Assembly: GCA_004794785.1 (NCBI GenBank)
Contig: SJOL01004525.1
Location: 6,343-70,342, forward strand
Source of the DNA: Opisthorchis felineus
Taxonomy: Eukaryota; Platyhelminthes; Trematoda; Opisthorchiida; Opisthorchiidae
Length of the DNA stretch: 64,000 nucleotides
Direction: 5' to 3'
Shown: positions 33,646 through 44,847 of the stretch, in pieces
Layout: each line of letters opens with the position of its first letter
How positions within the stretch are numbered: position 1 is the stretch's first letter
Made by a program: the position numbers and the translations under genes
Notes under the pieces: model-generated
Databases searched by the model: none
What the model was told of the DNA's origin: nothing
What the model saw: the letters and a program-made list of their open reading frames with translations, nothing else

Positions 33646-34589
33646 ATGGAATCAATGCTGATGAAAATGGACCATCTGGCCGTTACTACTCAACAGTTGT
33701 TGGCAGTACCCCAAAAAATTAATTTTTCTTTTAGTGGTTGCCTTCATTCGTATGTCTGACTGGAGTTGCCAATATAATCGCGCGTTAGGTGTGTAGAAGC
33801 AATGCAATGTTTGTATGTTGGTGTTAAGTTAGTAACCGGACCATCATGGACACAGAATCACACAAACTAAATTCAGCTCATTTAGTAGGGAACTTCGTCT
33901 TCTCCCACACAAGGGCGATCTTCAGACAAACCCTATTTTTGTGCTCACTAAGGGTGGTCTCTACAAGAGGGTGTGTTTGAGGGCAGGTTACCGGCCAATC
34001 AGTCAGGAAGATGAAACTGCGATACAACCTAAGAATGGACCGAGCAGACTGAAGAAAAGAGAAGACTGTGGAAAAATATCAAAGGGAAATCGCCTTAACG
34101 AACAACCAAATTCAAGGAAGCAAGAACACAATGCAACACAAACCAGGAACGAACTAATCGGAAGGTGTACCTAAACCCTCAAAGGAGCTATCCAACAAAC
34201 CGGTGGAATATAAGATATACGGACCACAACGCAGCTCAAACCTCGAACGGGCTAATGAGGTTACAGAAGAATATATACCAATCAGCCAATCACACGATAA
34301 GATCTTAGATACTCTTCGAAAGCTCTATAAACGCAGGCGGGTAAGCAGAAAGTACCCGCTCAACTGCTTGCTGACTATGTCTCTTCCGCTGGGGAAGAAA
34401 CGTTTGCAAGCTGATTGCCAAGCTCGGCAGACAGGTCAGCGGCCGTCTGATCAACCAGCAGTAAAGCGGATCATACCTTCTGATGACGATCCACTTCCCT
34501 ATCCAACTCCCTTACATATCGCGCAAACAGAACAATTTGACGCCAATAAAGTGATTGAACCATCTTCGCCAATGCATGACTGTCATTCT

Positions 34590-34668
34590 CTTACTCCTCT
34601 TTACTCGGAGAACGAAACTGCAGCAGCTGGGACCACTGTGCTTTGGTACGCGGTCTACAGCTGAAAAA
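34590..34668 (+). mobile_element. Small RTE 3' UTR remnant
   Basis: GAAACTGCAGCAGCTGGGACC and the following TGGTACGCGGTCTA resemble the end of the full-length RTE (about 51350-51415: GAAACTGTAGCAGCTGGGAC, TGGTACACGGTTTA). Only about 80 bp are recognisable. Confidence 0.6.
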
Positions 34669-35643
34669 CAGCCGGCTCAAGGTTCCTCTCCAAGCGTTTT
34701 CAATCATTTGGTGCTGAGTTTTTTGCTCATCGAACCAAAGTGGTTCTCTTGGAAAGCTCACTATCTTAAGGCCAGCTCACGGGACCAACAACGCTATGTT
34801 ATCTAAGCCATCGAAAGCAATGCACATTGGGCAGGTTTCCGGAATGTAAGCGGTTTTTCTCGTAAATTCTGGCTGTCGTTAACGTTCCAAACGACTAGAT
34901 TGGAGCAAGGTTTCAAATTGAACTGAGGACGATAGAGAATTTTCATCTGTTTACTAGAGTAACCACATCTTATTAATAGTTGTCAAATATTTCTCATGCT
35001 GGTACAGCTTATTCGGGTGTGAATAAATACAAACAGTGAGGAAATGGGACTTCATTCGATACCTCACCTTGCCAAGGAAGTCAATCTAAGAAGTCATCTA
35101 CAGCGCGCATCCGCGACCTTCCGGTTAGTAATTAAGTACCATAATATTCGACCACTAGTGGCTGGTTAGCAATGTAACCAACTCTCACCTAGATAGGACG
35201 TAGAACCAATTGTGCCTCAATCAGGCATTTCAAATCGCACAACCCGAAGTTGACTGGCTCTTGAAGCGACGACTGCTCAAGTGGAATTCTGTTTCTGAGG
35301 AAATTATTTTTTTGTCGATTTATTGCAACGGAAAGTGCAGTTATTTCGATCGGTATATGGATTGTGGCTAGCATTGCGCAAATGGTTCCAGTATGTGAGT
35401 TACCAATAGATGGCCCGCACTTTTTGTAAGGATCCATAAGTGTTTTCTCCGGATTTTTGCGAACTGAGGTGGGGCCGCAGGATACCTACTGTAAAAGGTA
35501 GTTATCCACTGTTGTGACTCGTAGAATGTGTAGGGATTTGCCGTCCTTCTATTTCTTTCCTGTCGTAAACTCATGCTTTCTCTCAATAATCTCCAAACTC
35601 ACTCTTCTGTTTCCGCTGTCTGATTTCCCGTTGCCACTTTAAG

Positions 35644-35902
35644 ATTTGACAATCCTGCGGCGCACGCGTCTCCCCTAATTCGTCGTCTTACCCACCTCTA
35701 TTTGATTCCTGTCAACTTGTGGCTCCTTGTTTATCCATCTGATCTGTGTGCTGACTGGACTCTTGGCAGCCTGCGTTTGATTGATGGTTGGACAGACCCG
35801 AGGAATCTGTCCACAATTGTTGCCTTCGGTTTACTTTTCATTACCGCCCTCCTAGTCTTCGACCCACGCACTGGAATGAAGCGTTCGCGTGTATTGGCTC
35901 TG
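35644..35902 (+). CDS. TMTC3: TMTC exon 6 (DUF1736)
   Basis: It encodes residues 302-388. It completes the FTEFDNPAA motif across the splice, then LIPVNLWLLVYPSDLCADW and a hydrophobic helix. The frame is open on either side, but the acceptor TTTAAG|A restores the exact phase. A 94 bp intron follows. Confidence 0.9.
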
Positions 35903-35996
35903 GTAGGTGTTCGCTTGTCTTTGCGTGGTCTAATTGTGATAGTCGCTCCTATTGCTGGGATGCAATAATGACCTCTCTTGGCGCTTACTTTTTTAG

Positions 35997-36169
35997 GCAC
36001 TCAGCTTGCTTGTGTTGCCTTTCCTTCCGGCAAGCAATCTGTTCTTTTACGTTGGATTCGTTGTTGCTGAACGAGTTCTTTATACGCCAAGCCTCGGCTT
36101 TTGTCTACTACTGGGCCTTGGTTACCAAGTTGCGAGTTCCGGTCAGTTTGGCATCCCTCAAACTCATAG
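35997..36169 (+). CDS. TMTC3: TMTC exon 7
   Basis: It encodes residues 389-446 with [20 protein letters not shown] and [12 protein letters not shown], among the most conserved TMTC motifs. The acceptor is CTTTTTTAG and the donor is CATAG|GTATGT, phase 2. Confidence 0.93.
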
Positions 36170-39100
36170 GTATGTTTGTTTGCCTGCATATCCTTTCATA
36201 TCAAACTGCTCAGTCGTGGCACTTTCTTGTGTATAACTGACGTCTAACTGAAAGCAGCGCAATTGTTGAGCAACTGCCAGGTCTCCCGTATACTGACAAG
36301 AGCGATAAAATCTGCTTTCGCAAAACGGTCCTCATTCATACAACATATGTGTGCAGAACCATCAGTCTGACCACTCAGTTTTACAAACCTCTGGCCAACT
36401 ATGATGTTTTCGTTGTACTTTGCTACGTGACATTTGCTAACTGTACACCTGGAACCACAAGGGCTTCGGTTACCGCCGTCGACGCTGGATATGCGCATTT
36501 TTCTTCAAGTATAATACGGTTGTGATTACTATAACAACATGGTGGTAGTGTGTTGCTACCAGCCCAGGTGACGTCTTTAACTCTTACTGGCTGCAGGCGG
36601 TGGACTGTCACGAGGAGACTGGACCTTACCGTGGTGTGACGGTTTGTGCGTCTCCGTGACCCATTGAGCTATAATGGGTGGTGTCCATGCGATACTCACA
36701 GAGTCTCTCATGCCAGTTGGTCAACGATTAGAGGTCCGACTTGGTCTGCTTGGTGGCGACAGGAACGCTCAGATAGGTAGACCAAACGTTGCTGAGGCCC
36801 AATTGGGTGGTCGTCTTGGATTGGACACGGGACTCACGGACAACGGAGATCGTCTGCTTCAGATGTGTGCCGACCACAGACTATTCCTTTGCTGTACCGA
36901 TTTCTTGAACAGCGGAAATTGCTTGACAACGTGGTCCCCATCAACGAACCAGTCCCGAATCCAAATAGACCACACCGCTATCAGTTACCAGTGGCGAGGG
37001 TCGACCACCGCCTGCCGCTCCCTCTGGAATACTAGCGTGGTCTCCGACCGTGCACTTTTGCGCTGCTGCTTTTCATTGCGGTTTTCAGGTCTGTGCAAAC
37101 GGGCACATCTGGCTTAGCTAGTGAGACGCTAGTGGACCCAGAAATCAAACGAAACTTTCGGAACCGGCTTCTCGAACGCATGCTGCACCTTCCGATGTCG
37201 GATATGAACGGTCACTGGGAAAGGATATCCAAGCGCTACTTAGAGCTGGCACTTCTGTTTACGGTACAACCCAGCCAACCTCATCCGAACATTAGATATC
37301 TAATAGGACCATGTCTTTGCTTGAGGCCTACGGACTGATTCCCCCTGGCCGCAGCCACAACTGTACACGACGTATCATCCGACACCAGGTGAAACTGAGT
37401 GTTCTTGCAGACCAAGAAGCTTGATGGAGCCGAAATCCCGAAAAAATAGAAGCTGCGAAAAATGCTGGAGATATCCGCAAGCTGTTCCACTTGATTCGTT
37501 CGACTGGTCCTCGGAAGCTTGTCACCGAAATTATCAGGCACCAAGATGGCTCTCTGATATCCAGCAAAGCAGTACGTTTGGACCGGTAGGCACAGTACTT
37601 CGAACAGCAATTCAGTTGGCCAACTGCTACCTCCAGTCCAGAATCCTGGCCTTCAACAGAAAGATGGATTGAGAATGTGGAGCCGCCTTCGATCTCAGAA
37701 GTGTCCGAGTGTATTTCTCTACTCAAGCGTCATCGTGCTGCTGGCCCTTCCACCTGCTCTGTTCAAGGATGGCGGTGGGTTTCTCAGCCAGTGCCTGTCT
37801 AGCCCATTTGGGTCTATCTGGGAGAAAGAGACCTTCCCAGGCAACTGAGGTGGATCGGTAATAGTGCCCATTTTCAAAAAGGGTACTCGCAGTGAATGTG
37901 TTAATCACAGAGGTCTTAGTTTGACTCCTATTGTGATAAGGCTTCTGCTCTCACTGCTCCTTTGTCCTCGTATAGCGGCACCAGAAACCTTGACCCGTGA
38001 GAATCAAGCGGGATTTCGACCGGGTAGAGGCTGCGTCGATCACATCTTCACACTCCTTCAGGTGTTAGAGCGACGCACAGACGACCCACAATCTTGGTGT
38101 TTCATGACTTCAAGGGTGCGGTCGATTCTGTCGCTCGGTCAATGCTTTTAGCCACACTCGCTCCACAGGATATGCCCCAGAAGTTTGTGAACATAATCCT
38201 ATCCATATGCTCCGGGGCGTGTGAGAGTATATGGTGAGCTCTCCAAAAGATTCCTTACGAAAAGTGATGTCCAACAAGGGTGTCCACTCTCTCCACTCTT
38301 GTTCAACTTCGTGATTGATCAAGCATCAAGGCGAACGCTGAAAGGTCTTCAAAACGCCGGTGTTCAACTCGTTGCTGTTAAGAGCCTTGTCAGTCTGGAG
38401 TATGCAGGCGCCATCGCCCTCATCTCTGAAGACCAAGTCGCAGCACAAACCCTGTTGAATAGACTGACCACAGTCTACCATCTTTTGGCATGCATCTTGC
38501 ACCTTCAAAATGTAAAGTCATGCTTCAGAACGTACAGTCTATGAACATACCCTTTACAATTCAAGGAGAATCCCTGGAGATTGTGGAGAATTTCGCATAC
38601 CTCGGTGGTTGTAATAGCTTTGACGGAAGTGTGTTTGTTGAAGCCATTGCACGAATCTCAAAGGCCAGAATCACGTTTGCTAATTTGTGTTACTTGTGGG
38701 ATGGAAAAGAATATCACCGTGTCTGAAGGGTCGCGCGTATCGGGCTACGTGTCGTGTATCGGGCTGTGTTGTAGAGCTGCGAGACGTGGCCTCTGCGAAC
38801 AGATGATGTGAGGCGGCTTCAAATTTTTGACCACCGATGCCCCAGAGGCGTTGCTGGTGTCAAAGGCGTCAACGGATTAGTAACGAGGTGGTTAGGAAAC
38901 GGATATTTGGTTGTGCAGCAGGTACTTCATTCGTGGAAAACCTCCAGCACCATCAACCACTGTGGCTCGGTAATGTGCTACACATGCCGAAACACCGTCT
39001 ATCGAGACGAGTGTTTTTCTCCATACCTCATTCAGATTGTCGTAAACCGTAACATGGACAACGTACGACTTGGCAGAATGGTGTGAAAGAGATTACGAAG

Positions 39101-39713
39101 AGTTTGGATGTTGTTGGTGCAGTACGCCTTCCAGGATGGAGTCCCCGGAATCCCTCCTGTGCTTGGCTGGAGACATCGTAAGAAATGGCGGCTAATCGAT
39201 GTCAATAGCGTTCGTGCTGTTAGTTTCTTTCCAGAGTGATTAAGCGGTTGGAGGTGTAGGCACCTCAGAATGTTTGACATAGACCAACACTAGGTCGTCT
39301 TCCTCACCCACTGTTTTTCTCTTTTCACTTTAAGGCTTTAAATGTAATTAAATGAACTTTATGATTGTGCGGCGGTCAAGCGTCGGTGTCAACACTGGTG
39401 TTGTCTCCGACGATAATGATGATGGTGACGATGATGATAATGTCCTTATTGAATATGTGACTTTTGACAAAAGCTACATCCAACACAGCGATCTCTTCAC
39501 CAAATTGCTGCATTTTCCAAACTCACTCCACAGGATATCCTCATGCATCTAAGGACAACAGATTGTTGAATATAGCTGACAGTGCGAGACACAAGTGTTC
39601 TCATTGAGTAGCAGTGCGACATCTTTTCAAGATTACCTATTCTATTTCGGATATAAGTTAAAAATCACACAGAAACACGGACGTATTTCTTGGGTTTTCT
39701 TATACTTTTCCAG
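36170..39713 (+). other. TMTC intron 7, filled by RTE-like family B
   Basis: This 3.5 kb intron is mostly occupied by the decayed RTE-like copy at about 36620-39443, in the same orientation as the gene. The remainder (36170-36600 and 39450-39713) shows nothing recognisable. Confidence 0.7.
36620..39443 (+). mobile_element. Decayed RTE-like non-LTR retrotransposon, family B
   Basis: Broken frames follow the order of the full-length RTE at 48-51 kb. Endonuclease pieces are at 36674-37117 (GDRNAQIGR, QIDHTAIS). RT pieces are at 37864-38151 (FKKGTRSECVNHRGLSL, RENQAGFRPGRGCVDHIFTL) and 38221-38544 (QQGCPLSPLLFNFVID). A C-terminal part is at 38490-38726. The RT catalytic YADD has become YAGA, so the enzyme is dead. 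The 5' end of the endonuclease is missing or unrecognisable. The 3' end carries the shared tail module and an impure GAT run (39412-39443). Confidence 0.85.
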
Positions 39714-39806
39714 GACAAACCGGTGGCATAAATTTCGTTTGCGCGTTCTAGTCACCATGGTCATCATTGCCTTTTCTGTGAAGACAATTCGACGAAATTC
39801 CGATTG
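39714..39806 (+). CDS. TMTC3: TMTC exon 8
   Basis: It encodes residues 446-477: basic loop, last hydrophobic segment (VLVTMVIIAFSV), then KTIRRNSDW leading to the TPR part. Acceptor TTTTCCAG, donor GATTG|GTAAGT, phase 2. Confidence 0.88.
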
Positions 39807-40113
39807 GTAAGTTTGGTGGTTTCACCTTAATGCACCCAACCAACCGAATAAGCACTCAATTAGTCGTGATCGATAATTGGATCCTAAATAAACCCGGGTC
39901 AGTTACTCCGAATTTGACAACCTTTGTCTATAAGTTGATGGTTTCGGAAATCTGATTACAAAGGCTCAATATACTATGCTTACTCTTTGTTAGAGATCAT
40001 TATCCTCTTATTCTATTTAGTCGGCTATTTCTCTGTCTGACTCTGTGTTAATGGGTTATCCATACATAGTTTTCGTAAGTGCTGTTTAACCAACCTTTCT
40101 GACTCCTGTTTAG

Positions 40114-40251
40114 GACAGACGAGTACAACCTGTTTTCATCAGCCCTTAAGGTCAATCCACGAAATGCCAAAATGTGGAACAATGTCGGACATGCGCTGGA
40201 AGCCAGAGGTGAATTTCGCCAGGCCTTGGGATATTTTCAAAAGGCAGTTGA
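40114..40251 (+). CDS. TMTC3: TMTC exon 9 (first TPR)
   Basis: It encodes residues 477-523. It completes the NSDWTDEYNLF motif, then [20 protein letters not shown] and [15 protein letters not shown], a canonical TPR (W/G/A/F spacing). Acceptor TGTTTAG, donor TTGA|GTAAGT, phase 2. Confidence 0.93.
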
Positions 40252-40372
40252 GTAAGTGGTGGGCCATATCATTATCAGGGTTTTTTGGAGTGTTTGGTTA
40301 TTGTGTATCGGCTGCAGGCTGATGCGTTTGTCCCCTCCGGAAGGACAACATTTGGTCTTAATCACAATCGCG

Positions 40373-40545
40373 CTCGAGATAGCCCAGTGGTTAAGAAGCC
40401 AACCTACTAACCTGAAGACCCGTGGTTCGAACCCAACCTCAGCATCTCGATTGTGTCTGTCTAAGTAACCTGGCAGTATTGCGGCCCTCGTGCTTGCTTG
40501 GGGTGGCATGGTAGCTAGGCATCGAAAGGGTGTTACAGGTTAACG
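40373..40545 (+). mobile_element. tRNA-derived SINE, copy 5
   Basis: This is the best-kept head: CTCGAGATAGCCCAGTGGTT (box A) and GTGGTTCGAACCC (box B). The body continues CAGCATCTCGATTG, CTGGCAGTATTGCGGCCC, GGGTGGCATGGTAGCTAGGC and GGGTGTTACAGG. It lies in TMTC intron 9, about 120 bp after exon 9. Confidence 0.87.
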
Positions 40546-40839
40546 TTTTTCTATCACTCACAAGCATTTTTATTTGTTGCAGAGGTAGACAATCTGTTGT
40601 ACTCTGGAGTTGTGTTTCAATGAAAAAGTGGTGTTCTGCTTCCCAACTAATCAACTACATCAATGTGGACCCAATAGCTGTTTCTGACACAGTGCCAAGC
40701 CCGACGTTAGGTGTTACCTGTTTGGTATGACAGGTGACGAAGTTACAAGAAATCTTGACAACCGATTTTTCTTGGGTTGTTCCCCACCAAAAGTAGCCAT
40801 CCTGTATTCGTAGTCGAGCTTCAGTGATCCCGCCGGTTA

Positions 40840-41060
40840 CGCTCGTTGGTTCTTCGTTCCACAGAGTTTGACCATGCCAGGAAAGCAAAAAGTGCGTGGC
40901 CAGACGAAGAGTTGCGATACCACAGTACAACAGATAATCGTAATACCACGCGTCTGAGCTCATAATTGTATTGTTCTCTGGGATAGGGCTGTGAAGGCAA
41001 TGTGATCTTTTCTCCAGGCGACAAGTATGTCCATATCTACGGAAACAACGATACTGCCTT
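40840..41060 (+). mobile_element. RTE 5' UTR fragment
   Basis: It aligns by eye to 48060-48220 of the full-length RTE: a CATGCCAGGAAAG/CATGCCATGAAGG pair, CAGACGAAGAG/CCGACGAGGAACAG, ATAATCGTAATACCACG/GTAATCGTATTACGAGG and a shared GTGTGAAGGCA-like stretch. A 155-residue minus-strand ORF across it is a shadow. Confidence 0.55.
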
Positions 41061-41963
41061 CCTCCGAGTAAGGACGAGTTAGAGCTGAACTTAGTGTGTT
41101 CATCCTCGATGGTGATGGCCAAGCTTTAACAGCAGTGTCTTGTGATTCACACCATTAGTCCCGTGAATGGGATCCTCTCTGTACGCTGGTGCAATATGCG
41201 GTCCACGTTTCGGTAGCCTTGATAACAGGACAGTGGTCTGGTAGGCTACACGTTTGGCATCTGGTTGTTTTCTCTTGCGTGTTTTCGGTTGCTTTTTGTG
41301 TGCTTGTCCTCCCAATTCTGCAAGCTTACCTCCGTCCACTATCCGCTATGTTAACAACACTTTTGTTTCGAAATTACATCTTAAAAGTTTCTTGAAACTC
41401 TTCAGAAACAAGATTTCGTTTTGATGTTACGAACTGCATGTGCTGGCACAAGTTCAGCGCCTACTACTTTCCCAAATATAACGAAAAAGAGGGTTGCAAT
41501 GGCCGTCTGCCATTCTCTGAATCAACCTGATGATCGCTGCACTTCAATTTTGACCCAGGTGCCTCACCTTTCCTGTTTTCACCAATGGATCGGTCACTCC
41601 AGTGTACTCGAACTTGAGCGCACGCCAAGATTGACTTGGAGTGTAATGTGAAGGTGAAGTAATGGATGCTTGAGCAGTGGGCTTGTCACCCGAGCGGTTT
41701 CAGATTTTGCGCTTGTTGACATAGTGTTCATGCTACACCACGACAAACAAAAGCTCGTACATAAGTGGGCGAGCCTCCAATTATTTTAATCAGTCTATTG
41801 ACAGAGTCTGCGTTTAGTTTGTTAATAGCCCTCATGGTTGGATAACTAGTCATGTGTGTTTTGTGGTTCCCGCTGCTAGCATATCCAATGTATGCTGTGT
41901 CTAATAAGTAGAATTTTGTTCCGCCATCATTCAGTGCGTTTCTTGATTATACTTGTTTTCCAG

Positions 41964-42088
41964 GGTACAGCCTAATGATATTGGTGCTCGTATCAATGTT
42001 GGACGAACTTACGTCAACCTGCAAATGCCAAAGGAAGCTGAGATAGCTTACTTCGGAGCGCTTGATTACTTTCCGAAGCCCAAGAAAG
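41964..42088 (+). CDS. TMTC3: TMTC exon 10 (TPR)
   Basis: It encodes residues 523-565 with VQPNDIGARINVGRTYVNL and EAEIAYFGALDYFPK, a second TPR. Acceptor GTTTTCCAG, donor AAAG|GTGCGT, phase 1. Confidence 0.93.
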
Positions 42089-44657
42089 GTGCGTCAGTTT
42101 AAGGAATGCATGCTTGCCATAAGCTGTGCTTGACACCCGCAAAATGTTGCTTCAGCATGTCCTTACCTCACGATGGATGCATCCGTGGGCGACATCTTTT
42201 CTTCCTGAACCAGTTCTTCCATCAACCTACCCTGAGGTGGTTTCCAACTTCATGTAATAATAATAATATGAACTCCTGGACCCTCATGTTAGGCGTGGAA
42301 GCAACTGTAGTTGTCTACTTGGTTATGGTAACAAACTGTGCGAATGTTTGAAGCGAACCGATTGATTGTATCTGATTTTAAGCCCCGGATTAGCGTTACT
42401 CTCGTACTCTTTGAGTTGTCAAGGGACTTTTGTGCTGATGCTGTCGCGGCGCTATCTTATACTGCAATGTGAACACCATTCAAACGTATCCTAAACATTG
42501 GTGTGGAATAGACCATCTTACCTAAGGTTCATGTGAATTCTCGTGGATGGGATAGTGAAACCGACACGCCTCCAAGTATGTCCAACAAATCTGAAAAAAA
42601 GCCCATAAATTTCATATCGATGACTGCTCCAGACACCACACGGCAACGAATATGTATGTAGTGGAGATGAACCACAACGCGGCACAAATCGGAAACCGAT
42701 CGATAATGAATTGCAAACTCTCGGTCCCTAAGTGGGAATCACGTCAACTGCAATGATTTCCTTTACAGGGGGCACCCTCAGACAGAATTCTTCACATCAC
42801 GGGATGATTCCCTTCATTTTCAACTTTCCTTTCCTTAGAGGACGTCCCACGCGAAGCAACGCTCGAACGAAAACTACGTTGGCACCTAGTGCTGTCTATG
42901 GATTGACTCAGTGACTCAGTTTCCAAACTAATGGATGGAGCAGCCTTGCTGTTTCAGCTAAGCATGACAACTCGGCAACCAACACTATGCGAAGAGGTCA
43001 CTTACATGGGACATATTATTGCGAGTTCCCACCAACCCAGTACTGAAAAACGGTGATTTTCACTCAGAAAACAACCTCGTCATCGAGATCACCTGGACCT
43101 AAACAACTGATTAGAGAACTGATTATCGGTTTTTCCACTCTCCGGATATCAGTGCCGATCGAGCAAGTGTGGGTTTAAACTTGTTACATTTCGGTGAACC
43201 TCATCAACTCGCACAAGCGGCGTTAGCGGAGGAAATTGTACTTCATACGGACCAGCGCAGTTTGACGAAAAGCACAGTGAAGGAGTCGTACGCACATTCG
43301 TACAAATCCATCGGTCCAGCTTTCAGGTGGCAGTTGTGTGTATAAAAAATCAAACGTGAAGGCCGTAAAGACCGGTCGAAACTGAACGTCCCTATTGCAG
43401 TAGCAGTCAGAGCCGTTCCTACCCAATTAGCTTTAGCGAAATATGTCTGCGCCAATGAATTAAAAGGGGGTCGGTGAGGTCCATGAGTAGCCAAAGATTG
43501 AGACGAACAACCCTGCATGCATTACTGAGCCTTTAGGATGTATTCTCGGTCAAGAAGACAAAATGCAATCAGGTGGGAAACGTTTAGAACTGGTCTAGGA
43601 GTGATCATTCTAGAGGTGTTTGAAAGACAGTCGGTAAATTTATTGGTCGGCACAGTTTCGATTTTGACACGACTATTCATCAGACCGGGTGAATAAGTAA
43701 CGAGGTTGGTCGAATTTTGAGCCAAAAGGAGAATCAACCCAACTGGATCAGGTCGGTGGTTTGCTACGAATATCCCAATATTTAGCACCCTCATTCAAAG
43801 TTTGTGGGACGAGGTTCGTTGGGTCAGTCCCGTTGATGGCGCCTCAGTTTGACCAGGCGCTCAGGTGTATTTATTTTAATGCTCTCCAAAGATGTAGACA
43901 CCTTATTCTTGATCTTTTTCCGTCAGGAAATAGAGTTTCTTTCCCCATCCTTTCTTGCTGTTTCTACTCTTTACTAAAGCTTTCTTCTTTCATGGTTGTA
44001 TGGTAGTTAAGCGGTAGCAGTATTACTGTTGCATTGCTTTCAGTGGTGATGATATGACCACCAGAAAAGTTATTTAGATCTGAGGTGGAATGTCGCTAAC
44101 CTCACTTGTCGTGGTACTAACCAGCCACAGAGACCGCCAAAAAGGATGCACGACATTCAGGAGGAAACTCCAACCCAATTATTACGAACTAGAGGGCCCA
44201 GACCCCGAAACTGGCCCCAAATCCGCGAGAGCCATTCCCTTTAGCCCCTCGATGCAACGTATGCTCATCCTCACTAACTCGAAAAAACACCCTTAGCCGG
44301 CACGTAACACTAATTAAAGGTGCTATCAGTAGAGTATTCTGCTGGTTGCTTCTCCGTGTGCCGTAAAACTCGACTAGCCTCGTATCCTAATCACTGGGCA
44401 AGTTAGAGAGAACTCTGCATAGGGGCCGATTCCATTTTTGTATATTAGATGTTTTTAGCTGAAACCTTATGAACCCAACCGGAAAATTGGGCAGTGTTCA
44501 CGCCATCGGTCTAGTGATGGAATGTTTTCAAATAAAATTTTGAGTTCGGGGGCCCTATCGTCTACCAAGAGTTCCAACTTCTTTTTACCGAAACCCTGTA
44601 AATAGGCATACAGTACCATGCTTGGCATGCTTACCATCACTACCCTTATTATTTTAG
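42089..44657 (+). other. TMTC intron 10, nothing recognised
   Basis: Intron of 2.57 kb with only short ORFs on both strands; no SINE or LINE motif was noticed. Confidence 0.5.
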
Positions 44658-44847
44658 GTCAAACCTACTATGCTCGTGTCGCACCCAAGGATCTCATGGT
44701 TTTTATCAACTTGGCAAATTTGTACCTGAACAAGACACCTCCCCTGCTTGAGGATGCGGCTCGGCTACTTCGCCGAGCCATTTCTCTACGGTCGGACTTT
44801 GTGGATGCGTATCAAAACTATGGCAGTGTGCTGATAAAACAAGGAAA
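44658..44847 (+). CDS. TMTC3: TMTC exon 11 (TPRs)
   Basis: It encodes residues 565-628: YYARVAPKDLMVFINLANLY, then an insertion-like LNKTPPLLEDAARLLRRAI, then SDFVDAYQNYGSVLIKQGK. This matches the TMTC3 layout in which a linker separates two TPRs. Acceptor ATTTTAG, donor GGAAA|GTGAGT, phase 2. Confidence 0.93.

Larger units (their letters stand above)
31903..35643 (+). other. TMTC intron 5
   Basis: This 3.74 kb intron carries SINE copies 3 and 4 and a small RTE 3' remnant. The plus-strand ORFs at 33941-34174 and 34203-34664 have no recognisable domain, and the second runs into the RTE remnant, so both were left uncalled. Confidence 0.6.

Noticed and set aside
34203..34664. 153-residue plus-strand ORF in TMTC intron 5
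   Set aside because: Its 3' part reads through an RTE 3' UTR remnant, and the rest has no recognisable domain or splice context.
29603..40545. True tRNA genes at the SINE heads
   Set aside because: Boxes A and B are visible, but the sequences do not fold into a complete cloverleaf by eye and each is followed by the same SINE body.
40655..41122. 155-residue minus-strand ORF in TMTC intron 9
   Set aside because: It overlaps an RTE 5' UTR fragment on the plus strand and no domain is recognised, so it is probably an antisense shadow.
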